64,000 nt of DNA. Source: Acinetobacter sp. S54. GTDB taxonomy: Bacteria > Pseudomonadota > Gammaproteobacteria > Pseudomonadales > Moraxellaceae. Both the position numbers and the translations under genes were made by a program. The notes under the pieces are model-generated. The model was not told the origin of the DNA, made no database searches, and saw only the letters and a list, made by a program, of their open reading frames with translations. The stretch covers positions 372,001-436,000 of the forward strand of contig NZ_JACVUI010000001.1 of the NCBI RefSeq assembly GCF_016624945.1, given 5' to 3'. Shown here in pieces: positions 10,108 to 19,503 of the stretch (position 1 is the stretch's first letter; each line of letters begins with the position of its first letter).

Positions 10108-10815
10108 TTACTTAAGAGATACAGGGGGCATCGGGGTGTTGCCACCGTATTCATTGATATAGGTATATTGAATCTGGTGAGTATTGGAGGGTAAACCTTT
10201 TAAAACCTCAATGGTCTCAAAAGGTGGAACCATATCTCGATTGATATTTGCAACAGGCTGACTTTCATTATTTAACTTTAAGTCACCAATGGTCACGAAA
10301 AGAGGGCTTTTATTCTCAAGTTTTAGAACATTGCCATCGACAAACCAGTGTAATTTCTTAACTGCATCTACAAGCTCAATATCGACCTGTGCTGGACGAT
10401 AGAAAAGTTTAATTTTTGATCTGACCGCGAGTTGTAATGTGTTTTCTATTTCAGGTTTAGGGGGAATTTCCTGAATATTAATCCAGAACTGGCTTTCCCG
10501 ATCTGAAGCCAAGCCAGTTCCCGCATAAATGAAGCGAAGAACAGACTCTTTTTTAGGATCAAGTTTTAATAAAGGGGGAGTGACCACAAAAGGGACTTTA
10601 TTATCCGCAAGGGGCGTTTCGCCAGCCTCAATCCAACTTTGTACCATATAGGGCTGAGATGAGTTATTTCGGATGCTCAATGTTGCAGCTTTCGCATTTG
10701 CATCATAAATTACACGACTTGCTAAGGCTTGAATCGCTGCATGACTGTGTGTTGTACAAAAGACCGCAGTCGTTAAACATACAGAAACTAAAAATTGATT
10801 CAAACGCATAATCAT
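10108..10815 (-). CDS. Periplasmic pilus assembly chaperone (PapD/FimC family)
   Basis: Donor-strand chaperone that caps pilins in the periplasm. There is a signal peptide, then ALASRVIYDANAKAATLSIRN; the conserved RVIY start of strand A1 carries the arginine of the subunit-anchoring site. PFVVTPPLLKLDPKKESVLRFIY supplies the G1 strand (alternating hydrophobics) and the family signature ending in an arginine. The translated frame runs up to a TTG at 10833, but ATG 10815 has AAGGG 5 nt upstream and leads straight into the signal peptide. It lies 21 bp after the pilin gene and 42 bp before the usher. About 235 residues, the usual length. Confidence 0.93.
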   Translation of the reverse strand: MIMRLNQFLVSVCLTTAVFCTTHSHAAIQALASRVIYDANAKAATLSIRNNSSQPYMVQSWIEAGETPLADNKVPFVVTPPLLKLDPKKESVLRFIYAGTGLASDRESQFWINIQEIPPKPEIENTLQLAVRSKIKLFYRPAQVDIELVDAVKKLHWFVDGNVLKLENKSPLFVTIGDLKLNNESQPVANINRDMVPPFETIEVLKGLPSNTHQIQYTYINEYGGNTPMPPVSLK

Positions 10816-10836
10816 CTCAGCCCTTATAAACAAATA

Positions 10837-11373
10837 TTACTTTTGTTGGATTGTTACACGAGCAACGGCGTTTGCTGCACCCGCAGCAACAGTTGCGCCA
10901 GTCGCTTGATAGAATGCTTGCAAATTCAATGTACCAGTTGCAGCGCCTGCACTACCTGTTGTTGTCACAACTGCATTTGAGGTACCTGTTGACGTTGTAT
11001 TAATGGCAACGGGTGTTGCACCATCTGCACTTGTAATCGCAATACCTACGCCTGTTGCTGCACTCACTTTAAGCAGATTTGTGTTGGTTGTATCGGCAGT
11101 TCCAGTAAAAGCAAATTGGTAGCTACCAGGGTTACAATTAGAAACAGCAAGTGTAAAAGGTTGAGGACGAGATTTGTCACCTGTCGTTTTAAAGGTAGAC
11201 GTCGGCCAATCACCTAATACAACATCGGAGGTTGAATTGCCATTTACAGCAACATCACAAGCAGCATTCACTACACTGCCTTTAAAGTTGATTGTACCAG
11301 CATCTGCAAAAACTTGAGTTGATAACGTCAACGTTGTTGCTGTAGCTGCAATAAGAGTAAGAATCGATTTCAT
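10837..11373 (-). CDS. Major fimbrial subunit (type 1 pilin family)
   Basis: 178 residues with a signal peptide (cleavage after QVFA, about residue 23). The mature N-terminus DAGTINFKGSVVNAACDVAV is the donor strand plus the first cysteine of the pilin fold; the second cysteine is in AVSNCNPGSYQF. The C-terminus AVARVTIQQK is the typical beta strand. The protein is Ala/Thr/Gly rich with repeated GCA/ACA codons, as usual for abundantly made pilins. AAGGG lies 8 nt before ATG 11373. It is first gene of the pilus operon and the likely shaft subunit. A CRP/Vfr-like site lies ~90 bp upstream. Confidence 0.9.
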   Translation of the reverse strand: MKSILTLIAATATTLTLSTQVFADAGTINFKGSVVNAACDVAVNGNSTSDVVLGDWPTSTFKTTGDKSRPQPFTLAVSNCNPGSYQFAFTGTADTTNTNLLKVSAATGVGIAITSADGATPVAINTTSTGTSNAVVTTTGSAGAATGTLNLQAFYQATGATVAAGAANAVARVTIQQK

Positions 11374-11674
11374 TGGGGCAACCCTTTTTTAAATAGCTTA
11401 ATAAATAACCGCTTTGCATTTTTTAAAGAATTCGCCAACTATGAAAATAAATACAATTATTTTGTGACGATATTCACGTTTTCAAATATACAACATTTAT
11501 GCAAAAAGAAATCATTGTGTACAAAAAAAGTGTGATTTTTTTTGTTATTTTTAAAAATAGATTGATGTATGTTGGAGTTTATTGCGGTTGTGATAACTGT
11601 AAGGGCTTATTAAATAACAATAAATTTGGTAAAACATTCTTATAACTAGATAAATAAAATAGGGATGAAATGAG
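11374..11674. promoter_or_regulatory. Divergent regulatory region between pilus operon and orphan pilin-like gene, with CRP/Vfr-like site
   Basis: This 301-bp AT-rich spacer holds TGTGA-CGATAT-TCACG at 11463-11478, matching 9 of the 10 fixed positions of the CRP consensus TGTGA-N6-TCACA. On the minus strand a candidate -35 TTGAAA (11485-11480) and -10 AATAAT (11461-11456), 18 bp apart, bracket the site. Alternatively the site lies near -40 of a start downstream of CATAGT (11443-11438). Two long homopolymer runs (A7 and T8, near 11521-11542) add curvature. No inverted repeats of the invertible-promoter type were seen. Function is inferred. Confidence 0.4.
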
Positions 11675-12013
11675 ATGATTAAAAACATAAAAATTATATT
11701 AATTAGTATGATAGGTTTTGTGACTTGCTCGTGCACTTTTGCGGATGCTGCCGAGGTAAATTTTCTGGGTAAGATCGTAGAACCAGCATGTGATGTTTTG
11801 ATACAAAAAGGAACCCATTGCCAAAAAATGCTTAAGGATACAGGCATGCATGAGGTCGCCCTTAACGCCCAATCTTTCACATCAAAAGATCAAATAGAGC
11901 AGTTTTTAAACCAACAAACACAAAAAACAAGTTCGATGGTGTCGGTTGAATTATTGAACAATAGTGATTCAACTCATCAAAACATCGGTAATCTTTTGGT
12001 CAAGTATCGTTAA
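11675..12013 (+). CDS. Small pilin-like secreted protein, orphan next to pilus operon
   Basis: 112 residues. A hydrophobic signal peptide (about 1-24, ending TFADA) is followed by AEVNFLGKIVEPACDV, which parallels the mature start of the neighbouring major pilin (GTINFKGSVVNAACDV), including the first cysteine. The rest diverges: a KGTHC second cysteine only ~12 residues later, then a short polar stretch ending NIGNLLVKYR, which could be a last pilin beta strand. It is about 60 residues shorter than a normal pilin and transcribed away from the pilus operon. It may be a decayed minor pilin or a real terminator/regulator subunit. AGGG lies 10 nt upstream of the ATG. Confidence 0.6.
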   Translation: MIKNIKIILISMIGFVTCSCTFADAAEVNFLGKIVEPACDVLIQKGTHCQKMLKDTGMHEVALNAQSFTSKDQIEQFLNQQTQKTSSMVSVELLNNSDSTHQNIGNLLVKYR

Positions 12014-12167
12014 ATTAAAAACAAGAAAATTGTATTTTATTGCTTAAATAGATGGATCTAACGCAAATGGAGAGGTAAAAAATTAAGATTACTGCCATGG
12101 TCTGGACTTCATTTTTTTAACTTGATAATTTGGATAAAGAATCTAAAAGAAAGCTAAGGTAAAAATA

Positions 12168-13586
12168 ATGAGTCAATCAAACACTGTGGCGACATTACGT
12201 AATGAAAATCACCTTTCTTCAGATTTGATTGAAGCCCAGTACACCTTAAAAAATAGCTGGGGTAAAAAAAATGCCAAGAGTGTCTTGATATTAGTGAGCG
12301 GAATTGAGTTAGCAGGCAAGGGGGAGTCGGTTAAACAATTAAGAGAATGGGTCGATCCGCGATATTTAAATGTAAAAGCAGATCCACCGTATATGTTGTC
12401 AAATGATCAGGCATTTTGGCAGCCTTATGTCAATTTTATTCCCCGTGAAGGCCAAATTGCAGTGATGTTTGGCAACTGGTATAGCGATTTATTAACCACC
12501 GCCATGCACGTGTCGAAGCCGTTGGATGAAACATTATTTGATGCTTATGTTGAAAATATGCGTGCGTTTGAGCAAGACCTGAAAAATAATCATGTCGATG
12601 TAGTGAAAGTCTGGTTTGATCTGTCGTGGAAATCTTTACAGAAACGACTGGATCATATCGATGCTTCTGAACGCCACTGGCATAAATTGCATGGTCTGGA
12701 CTGGCGTAATAAAAAGCAATATGACAATCTGCAAAAATTACGTCAGCGATTTACTCAGGATTGGATCATCATTGATGGGGAGGATCCCAAACGACGTGAT
12801 CAAAGCTTTGCACATTCGATTTTGCAGGCTCTTAAACATTTACCTGAATATCCAACGCAGGGTGAAGGAAATTGGCCTCAGGCCTTAATTCCGCAGGAAT
12901 TGCTTCATCCTGCGATTGAACCTATGCAAAAGGACAAATATAAGAAAAAACTAAAAAAACTGACCCGCCGTGTTGCCGAGGCAATGCGTTATGATGAACG
13001 TAAGGTCATGATCGTATTTGAGGGCATGGACGCTGCGGGGAAAGGAGGGTCGATCAAGCGTATTATTAAACGGCTTGATCCGCGTGAATACGATATTTTC
13101 ACCATCAGTGCGCCAGAAAAATATGAGTTGCGTCATCCTTATTTATGGCGATTCTGGACCAAGCTGGAAAATTGTAGTGATATCCGTATTTTTGATCGAA
13201 GTTGGTATGGGCGAGTTTTAGTCGAACGGGTAGAAGGTTTTGCCAATGAGCTGGAATGGCAACGCGCTTACGATGAAATTAATCGTTTTGAAAAAGATTT
13301 AATGGATAGCCAGACCGTAATTATTAAATTCTGGTTATCTATTAGCAAAGATGAACAGGAACGACGTTTTCAGGCTAGAGAAAAAACACCACATAAGCGC
13401 TTTAAAATTACCGAGGATGACTGGCGTAATCGCAGCAAGTGGAATGAATATTTGAATGCTGCCGCAGATGTTTTTGAAAGAACAAGTACGGATTGTGCAC
13501 CTTGGGCAGTTATTGCAACTGATGATAAATATACGGCACGTATTCAGATACTCAAAACTATTTTGAAACGACTGAAAACTGATTAA
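12168..13586 (+). CDS. pap: Polyphosphate:AMP phosphotransferase (tandem PPK2 domains, class II)
   Basis: Transfers phosphate from polyphosphate to AMP, giving ADP, in the cytoplasm. 472 residues made of two PPK2 domains in tandem. The N-terminal copy has SGIELAGKGESV (about residues 44-55), a degraded Walker A. The C-terminal copy has FEGMDAAGKGGSIKRI (about 283-298), then FDRSWYGRVLVERVEGF (the lid and Walker B region) and a RFQAREKTPHKRFKIT segment. In characterised class II enzymes the C-terminal copy is catalytic. The length matches the A. johnsonii enzyme. It is monocistronic; the upstream region is AT rich and I saw no convincing Pho box. Confidence 0.93.
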   Translation: MSQSNTVATLRNENHLSSDLIEAQYTLKNSWGKKNAKSVLILVSGIELAGKGESVKQLREWVDPRYLNVKADPPYMLSNDQAFWQPYVNFIPREGQIAVMFGNWYSDLLTTAMHVSKPLDETLFDAYVENMRAFEQDLKNNHVDVVKVWFDLSWKSLQKRLDHIDASERHWHKLHGLDWRNKKQYDNLQKLRQRFTQDWIIIDGEDPKRRDQSFAHSILQALKHLPEYPTQGEGNWPQALIPQELLHPAIEPMQKDKYKKKLKKLTRRVAEAMRYDERKVMIVFEGMDAAGKGGSIKRIIKRLDPREYDIFTISAPEKYELRHPYLWRFWTKLENCSDIRIFDRSWYGRVLVERVEGFANELEWQRAYDEINRFEKDLMDSQTVIIKFWLSISKDEQERRFQAREKTPHKRFKITEDDWRNRSKWNEYLNAAADVFERTSTDCAPWAVIATDDKYTARIQILKTILKRLKTD

Positions 13587-13610
13587 ATAACCAAAGAATA
13601 AAGCAGAAGG

Positions 13611-13639
13611 TCTGACTTGAAACTAATGCCCAAGTCAGA
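13611..13639. terminator. Hairpin between convergent pap and MFS genes
   Basis: TCTGACTTG (13611-13619) pairs perfectly with CAAGTCAGA (13631-13639) around an 11-nt loop. There is no U tract on either side, so it may act as a transcript-end stabiliser and not as a strong intrinsic terminator. Confidence 0.45.
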
Positions 13640-13652
13640 TGCTATCAGCATA

Positions 13653-14978
13653 TTAATGAGAAGAACTTGAAACCAGTTGAGTTTTGATGTTTGGTGGTTG
13701 AGTAGGTTGAGTAGGTTGAGATTGGCGCTGACGAAATACAATCAATGTGGCAATTAAACTCACAATTGCAGCAAACATCAACCAGAAAGCAGGCATGCTT
13801 TTACTGCCACTTTGTTCGACTAGATAAGTTGCAATCATTGGAGTTAAACCACCAAATAGAGAGGTTGCCAAACTATACGCGACCGAAAAACCAGCAATAC
13901 GTACAGAGCTTGGCATCATTTCTGTTAGTGAAACGACTAAAGCACCATTATAGAAACTGTAGAGCAGTGATAGCCACAACAATGCCATGAGCATATGACT
14001 TAGACTAATATTTTGGGTCAACCAGTTAAGAAGAGGATAAGCGGTGATAAAAATAAGTGTTGTGGTGGTAATCAGTAGGGGTTTACGTCCAAATTTATCG
14101 GATAGATAACCGCCAATGGGCAATAAAATAAAATTGCTCGCACCCACCATTACTGTTGCAATTAAGCTTTCCGCAGTGGTCAGATGTAACACTTCCTTAC
14201 CGTAGGTTGGCGTATAAACCGTAATGAAATAGAACATAGTCGTGGTCGTGGCTACCATCGACATTCCAATTAACACAATTTTCCAGTTCGCTGCCAATGT
14301 TGACAAGATTTGACGAGTAGTTGGATGTTCTTTGCGTGATGTAAATGCTTCTGTTTCCTGTAATGATTTTCGTAACCAGAAAATAAAGGGAATAATGGCA
14401 CAGCCCACAAAAAATGGAATTCGCCACGCCCATGCATCAACTTGTGCTTTGGTAAAGGCTAGGCTCACGATATAACCTAATACGGCTGCAAAAATAACAG
14501 CGACTTGCTGGCTGGCAGATTGCCAACTGGTCATAAAGCCACGATTATGGGGTTCTGCAATTTCAGATAGATAGACTGAAACGCCACCTAATTCCACACC
14601 TGCTGAGAACCCTTGAGCCAAACGACCAATAAAAATTAGAGCTGTTGCTGCAAAACCAAGAGTAGCGTAACCCGGTGTCAGGGCGATAAGAAGTGAACCA
14701 ACGGCCATAATGCTTAACGTGACCATTAGACCTTTACGGCGACCAATCCGGTCAACATAAGGGCCTAAAACAAGTGCACCAATCGGACGCATTAAAAAAC
14801 TTACTGCGAAGATCAGAAAGGTCTTCATCAATGCGGCATAGCTACTGTCCGAATGGAAAAAGGTTTCACCAATGGCTTTAGCATACAAACCAAATAAAAA
14901 GAAATCGTATTGCTCGAGAAAATTACCACTGGTTACATTGAAAATTGCGCGTAGGCGTGAAGAAGATCCATGTTGCAC
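13653..14978 (-). CDS. MFS transporter, citrate/tricarballylate:proton symporter type (metabolite:H+ symporter family)
   Basis: 441 residues, 12 predicted membrane helices, inner membrane. [18 protein letters not shown] at the N-terminus, [12 protein letters not shown] in loop 2-3 and [23 protein letters not shown] in TM4-5 are close to CitA/TcuC symporters, and [14 protein letters not shown] is the second-half repeat of the loop motif. The likely substrate is a tricarboxylate such as citrate; the sequence does not fix which. It is alone, with no tcuAB or citrate operon beside it. The C-terminal tail contains QPTQPTQP, encoded by a 9-bp tandem repeat. Confidence 0.82.
   Translation of the reverse strand: MQHGSSSRLRAIFNVTSGNFLEQYDFFLFGLYAKAIGETFFHSDSSYAALMKTFLIFAVSFLMRPIGALVLGPYVDRIGRRKGLMVTLSIMAVGSLLIALTPGYATLGFAATALIFIGRLAQGFSAGVELGGVSVYLSEIAEPHNRGFMTSWQSASQQVAVIFAAVLGYIVSLAFTKAQVDAWAWRIPFFVGCAIIPFIFWLRKSLQETEAFTSRKEHPTTRQILSTLAANWKIVLIGMSMVATTTTMFYFITVYTPTYGKEVLHLTTAESLIATVMVGASNFILLPIGGYLSDKFGRKPLLITTTTLIFITAYPLLNWLTQNISLSHMLMALLWLSLLYSFYNGALVVSLTEMMPSSVRIAGFSVAYSLATSLFGGLTPMIATYLVEQSGSKSMPAFWLMFAAIVSLIATLIVFRQRQSQPTQPTQPPNIKTQLVSSSSH
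13697..13722. repeat. Short 9-bp tandem repeat in the MFS gene
   Basis: GGTTGAGTA is repeated almost three times, encoding Q-P-T repeats in the cytoplasmic C-terminal tail. Because the unit is a multiple of three, copy changes would alter tail length without a frameshift. Confidence 0.6.
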
Positions 14979-15110
14979 AACGACTCTCCATAGTTTTTGT
15001 CATCGTTGTCGCAGGGTAAAAATTGAATATTTAATAAAACTTAAAAGTAAAAAAATATTTGTACTAAAATTTAAATGAATTGTATCTCATCAACTATCAG
15101 TCACTCTAAC

Positions 15111-15158
15111 AGAGATAAACGCACCCAAGAGAATGCAGCTCAGGAACAGTTTATCTCT
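15111..15158. other. Long-armed inverted repeat downstream of the DUF697-like gene
   Basis: AGAGATAAAC (15111-15120) and GTTTATCTCT (15149-15158) are perfectly complementary across a 28-nt spacer. There is no U tract, so this is either a weak transcript-end hairpin or an operator-like pair upstream of the MFS gene (start 14978). Confidence 0.35.
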
Positions 15159-15172
15159 TGATCCATCTTAAT

Positions 15173-15682
15173 TTAGGCGACAATGCTTGCATTTACATTC
15201 TTTTGTTGAATACGCTTTGCCAGTTGATAGCAATCTTGTACATGAGCCTCAGCGACTTTTTTCATAACGATGTAACCAAGACTAGCAGCAACAAGTTGGC
15301 CACCTAGTGGAATAAATTTGGTGACTTGTTTGGTAATAACTTTGCCAATGATGCCATTTAATGATTTTTTAACAGCAGTTCGCGCTACGACCAAACCTGA
15401 AAATTCAAAACCACGTTTGCGTAGTTCATTCCAGTGAATTCTCTTGGTTTCAGGATCATACACACTAATATGATCTGGCGATAAGCCAAAACGAGCACTA
15501 ATTTCTGGAATTAGTTGAGACAAAATCCCGATATCAATGACAACATCAAAAAAAGGAATAGGAACTACAGCGGCGCCAGCGGAAAAATAGGCACGTTTTT
15601 TTACCATTTCCAGACATTCTGTGCGGATTTGTTCCAGATTTAAATTTGGATCAATCGAGTCAGGGATATTTTCTATTTTCAT
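15173..15682 (-). CDS. DUF697-like small membrane-associated protein
   Basis: 169 residues. Two hydrophobic Gly/Ala-rich stretches (AYFSAGAAVVPIPFFDVVIDIGILSQL, about 32-57, and FIPLGGQLVAASLGYIVMKKVAEA, about 122-146) resemble the paired glycine-rich helices of DUF697/YcjF-type proteins. Those are often fused or linked to GTPases, but no GTPase is nearby. The middle part is polar and basic (VVARTAVKKSLNGIIGKVITKQV). It may be a membrane-inserting stress protein; family assignment is by general resemblance only. It is divergent from recC with a 167-bp spacer. Confidence 0.5.
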   Translation of the reverse strand: MKIENIPDSIDPNLNLEQIRTECLEMVKKRAYFSAGAAVVPIPFFDVVIDIGILSQLIPEISARFGLSPDHISVYDPETKRIHWNELRKRGFEFSGLVVARTAVKKSLNGIIGKVITKQVTKFIPLGGQLVAASLGYIVMKKVAEAHVQDCYQLAKRIQQKNVNASIVA

Positions 15683-15849
15683 CGGGTTATACTCAAGTCG
15701 GTTCCTTTCGTATCATTCAAGCATGTATTTTAAATGACGTTCACATTTTTATTTCATATCACAAACGTGACATAGTTATATTTAGATGTATAGTGACGAA
15801 TGTTTATGATTTTGTGCATAAAAGCATAGCTTAGTAAGGTAAGGGGTAC

Positions 15850-18800
15850 ATGGCAATACATGTCATTCAAAGTCAACGTATCGAAGTATTATTGCAAGGT
15901 CTTGCCCAAACTTCACAATACAGCCATGAACAACCTTTTCAAGTGCTTGCTACCCAGCATTTTATTGTTCCGAATGCGGCTACGCAGCAATGGTTAATTG
16001 AGAAGCTTTCAGAGCTTCAGGGTATTCATGCCAATTATCAGTTTCATCAGCGCATTCGCGGTTTTCAATGGTATGCCTACCAACAGGTATTAAGTGAACA
16101 TAAAGATCAGGTACGTAAAGCCAATATTCCACGTCTGATTTTAAAATGGCGAATCTATCAGGCTCTGCATCCATACATTCAATCTGAACAGATACAAGTG
16201 GCGGTTGAACATCCCTTGCATTCTATTATTGCCAGAATTTATAACAGTGCCGATCGTCTAAGCAAAAATATAGAAAAACAACTCAAAAAACAAAGTATGT
16301 TGTACTGGATTGCAGAACAAGTCTCGCAATTGTTTAGCAATTACATGTTATATCGTGGTCATTGCCAAAAAAACTGTGTTGGAGAATGTCGTTGTTCAAA
16401 TAATTGGTTAAGTGCGTGGGGAGAAAATCGCGCTCTGGACATTGAAAAACTGATCTTGAATCAGGATCAAGCGGTTTCATTGTTTCAATTGAAACAAGCT
16501 GAAGAACTGGAAGCTTGGCAACGTTGGTTATGGATAGAACATTTTCATCAGGATTTTTTAGAGATTGAGAAGATTGATGAGTTGTTCTGGCAGCAATTTG
16601 CTACTGAACATACACAAATCCACGCTCTAAAAAGATTACCGCAACAGGTCGTATTATTTACCTTGCTTGATTTGCCACCCAGCCAATTACAGTTCTTACG
16701 CCGTCTGGGGCAGTATCTGGATGTTTATATTTTTCATTATAATCCTTCCCAGGAATATTGGGCGGATAGCGTCGATCCTCTGTGGAAACAGCGTTATGAT
16801 GTCGGTGTAAAAGAGCGTTTTATCGCCAAGAATCCGAAGGCAAGTGATGTTGAAATTGCCGATTTTTTTCAACAGTTTACTTTGCATTTTAATGCTGAAG
16901 CACGTGAGTCACGTCACCCCTTATTAACCCGTTTGGGTAAACAGGCACGCGATCATTTTTCGTTACTCTCGAACTTATCAACGGGTGAAGAAGGGCATTG
17001 GGTTGATGCTTTTGTCGATGCTTTCCCTGCTACTTTGTTAGGACATGTACAGTCCGATATTTTAAATTTGGTTGAACCTAAAGCGGGTCAATATTTGATA
17101 GATGCAAATGATGAGTCAATACAAATTCATGTTTGTCATTCGGGTTTGCGTCAATTGGAAGTATTACGCGACCAGCTTATTTATTGGTTAGCTCAGGGAA
17201 CAGCAGAACAGCCACGTCGACCAAGTGATATTTTGGTGTTGACCCCTAATTTAAAAGCGCTTGAACCGTTGATTCGTAGTGTTTTTCCTACAACGGCGAG
17301 TGATGATCATGTGTTTTTGCCGGTCAAAATTGCGGGCATTGCACAACTAGATGTATTGAATGCCTGGCGCGCAGTTTTAGGGCGTATTCAGCTCTTGCAA
17401 GGTCGTTTTAATTATGATGAGTTTGCGGATTGGTTGAGTCTCAATGCAACGCAGTTATGTTATGGGTTAGATGACAGCCAAGTATCACGCCTATTGGAAT
17501 TGTTAGCCGCAGCGGGTTTTAAACGAGGCTTTGATACAGCTCATTTGCAACAGAGTTTGGCACCAGACGATCAGGATTATCGTTATAGCTTCAAATTTGC
17601 ACTAGATCGGTTGGCCTTAGGTATTGCCATTCCAGATCATGTATTATTTGAAGGAGTTTTAAGTTATGCACAAGTTCAGCCCGATGATTTTGAGCTGATT
17701 GGTAAACTGATTCAGATATATGCTCATTTTGACCAGCGTCGTTACTGGCTTGTGGCCCACGAGCAAGGCGAACAATTGGCAGTTGAAGCATGGTTAAAAC
17801 GTTTAATGACGGATATCACCGAATTTGAACAAGCAGGCGTGACAGCACTGAAACCTGCGCGTGAAGCGATTAAAAAACAGGAACGGATGGTGACGTTGGC
17901 TAGCTTTTATGGTGAGGCAGAAACTCAGCATTTACGTCAAATTGCCTTACCATTACCTTATCTTATCGAAGAAATTCAGCTCACATTAGAAAATCAGACA
18001 GCACAGGCAGAACCGACGGGACAAATTACGTTTAGTCAGATTGGGCAGATACGGCCATTACCGTATCGTTTGATTGTGTTAATGAATCTGGATCAGGGAC
18101 AATTTCCAAACCGTGATAGCCATACTCCGTTTGATTTGATGGACGTGCTACGACCACAACTTGGTGATCGTTCGCGTCTGGAAGATGATCAGGGCGCATT
18201 TTTGGATGCAGTATTATTGGCGCAAGACAATTTATGGCTATTTTATAATGGTTTTGATGTCAATGATGGCGAGATACGCGAACCCTCTAGTATCGTTCAG
18301 GAATTAAAAGCGCATTTGGCTTATATTGTCAAATCTGAGGTTGAGTTAGAAGAACGTGAGGGGAGCAAACGTACGCAACTCGAGCAACTTTCTATACCAC
18401 CGCATTTGGCTTCTCTTTATCGAATTCATAGTTTGCAACCATTTGATGTTTCTGGGTTTACTCAACAACCTGCATTGCAACGTTATCAGGATCATTGGTA
18501 TCAGGTCGCCCAACATATTCAGCAACCTCAGGGTCAGCGTCAGCCTTGGGTGAATATTGACTATCAACCCCAGTCACAAGAGTTACTACTACTTGATAGC
18601 CAGCAATGGATTGCAGATGTGACCTTTCCTGCACGTTTATATTTAAAAACATTGGGTGTCGAAAACCTGACTGAACATAGATTGCTGGATCAGGATGAAC
18701 CTTTGTTTTTAGATGGCTTAGGTCGATATAGCATTCGTGAATTTTTACATCAACATCCAGTGGATGCACCTGCTGATCTATTACTGGATCAATTGCCTGT

Positions 18801-19497
18801 CAGTAAAATTAAATACAGTGCATGGCAACAAAGTGTGTTTGAGCAGGAGTGTTTACAAGAGCGCTTGCAGCAATACGCCATGTCGGAAACGCCGACTACC
18901 TATCGGACATGGCGGCTGTCCTCACAGTTGCATATGAATATTCAAATTCCTGCTGAGAATGTACAGGATTGGGTGAGTCTACAAGCATCGAGTGCCCGCG
19001 CAAAACGTATTGCCAAAGTCTGGCTGGAATATCTAATCTGGTTGGCTTATTTAAATCAGGGCAGGCATGAGCAGGACAAACGTCGTATTGTGGTATTTAG
19101 TGATCAAACAGTGATTTGTGAGGGGCTTAAGCCATCGCAGGCGCAAGAATATCTGAATGCGTGGTTGGTTGCATGGCAGTATGCTTCACAGCAACCTTTA
19201 GTGTTGCCTGCTGCATTGCTGTTACAACCTTTGGAAAAAGGGAAACAGTATCATTGGGAAGAAAGTGAGACGGCAACATCGCTGGTTGAAAAAGATCGGG
19301 AAAGTATTTTAAAAGCATGGAATCAAACAGGTGCTTTTAGCGCCATTGATGTGACCCAAGATGAAAGCAGCAAGTTTCATCAGGATTGGTCATTTATTTT
19401 ACAACAACAAGATGCTCAGGCTTTGCTAAATGTGGCGCTGACCAAATTTTCCCATGATTTATATGCCCCAATTTTTCAATATGTGCGTACGGAGTAA
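15850..19497 (+). CDS. recC: Exodeoxyribonuclease V subunit gamma (RecC)
   Basis: 1215 residues. RecC is the Chi-recognising, helicase-dead subunit of RecBCD, which processes double-strand breaks for RecA loading. The start MAIHVIQSQRIEVLLQGLA and IVPNAATQQWLIEKLSE are typical of RecC N-termini, as is DILVLTPNLKALEPLIRSVFP before the second helicase-like domain and QIRPLPYRLIVLMNLDQGQFPNRD. AAGGGG lies upstream of ATG 15850. The gene order recC-recB-recD, with 6 bp between recC and recB, marks one operon. Whether Acinetobacter uses the E. coli Chi octamer cannot be told here. Confidence 0.95.
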   Translation: MAIHVIQSQRIEVLLQGLAQTSQYSHEQPFQVLATQHFIVPNAATQQWLIEKLSELQGIHANYQFHQRIRGFQWYAYQQVLSEHKDQVRKANIPRLILKWRIYQALHPYIQSEQIQVAVEHPLHSIIARIYNSADRLSKNIEKQLKKQSMLYWIAEQVSQLFSNYMLYRGHCQKNCVGECRCSNNWLSAWGENRALDIEKLILNQDQAVSLFQLKQAEELEAWQRWLWIEHFHQDFLEIEKIDELFWQQFATEHTQIHALKRLPQQVVLFTLLDLPPSQLQFLRRLGQYLDVYIFHYNPSQEYWADSVDPLWKQRYDVGVKERFIAKNPKASDVEIADFFQQFTLHFNAEARESRHPLLTRLGKQARDHFSLLSNLSTGEEGHWVDAFVDAFPATLLGHVQSDILNLVEPKAGQYLIDANDESIQIHVCHSGLRQLEVLRDQLIYWLAQGTAEQPRRPSDILVLTPNLKALEPLIRSVFPTTASDDHVFLPVKIAGIAQLDVLNAWRAVLGRIQLLQGRFNYDEFADWLSLNATQLCYGLDDSQVSRLLELLAAAGFKRGFDTAHLQQSLAPDDQDYRYSFKFALDRLALGIAIPDHVLFEGVLSYAQVQPDDFELIGKLIQIYAHFDQRRYWLVAHEQGEQLAVEAWLKRLMTDITEFEQAGVTALKPAREAIKKQERMVTLASFYGEAETQHLRQIALPLPYLIEEIQLTLENQTAQAEPTGQITFSQIGQIRPLPYRLIVLMNLDQGQFPNRDSHTPFDLMDVLRPQLGDRSRLEDDQGAFLDAVLLAQDNLWLFYNGFDVNDGEIREPSSIVQELKAHLAYIVKSEVELEEREGSKRTQLEQLSIPPHLASLYRIHSLQPFDVSGFTQQPALQRYQDHWYQVAQHIQQPQGQRQPWVNIDYQPQSQELLLLDSQQWIADVTFPARLYLKTLGVENLTEHRLLDQDEPLFLDGLGRYSIREFLHQHPVDAPADLLLDQLPVSKIKYSAWQQSVFEQECLQERLQQYAMSETPTTYRTWRLSSQLHMNIQIPAENVQDWVSLQASSARAKRIAKVWLEYLIWLAYLNQGRHEQDKRRIVVFSDQTVICEGLKPSQAQEYLNAWLVAWQYASQQPLVLPAALLLQPLEKGKQYHWEESETATSLVEKDRESILKAWNQTGAFSAIDVTQDESSKFHQDWSFILQQQDAQALLNVALTKFSHDLYAPIFQYVRTE

Positions 19498-19503
19498 GCC
19501 CTG

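Noticed and set aside
11374..11674. Invertible promoter (fimS-like) upstream of the pilin gene
   Set aside because: No pair of inverted repeats of useful length and no site-specific recombinase gene found around the operon.
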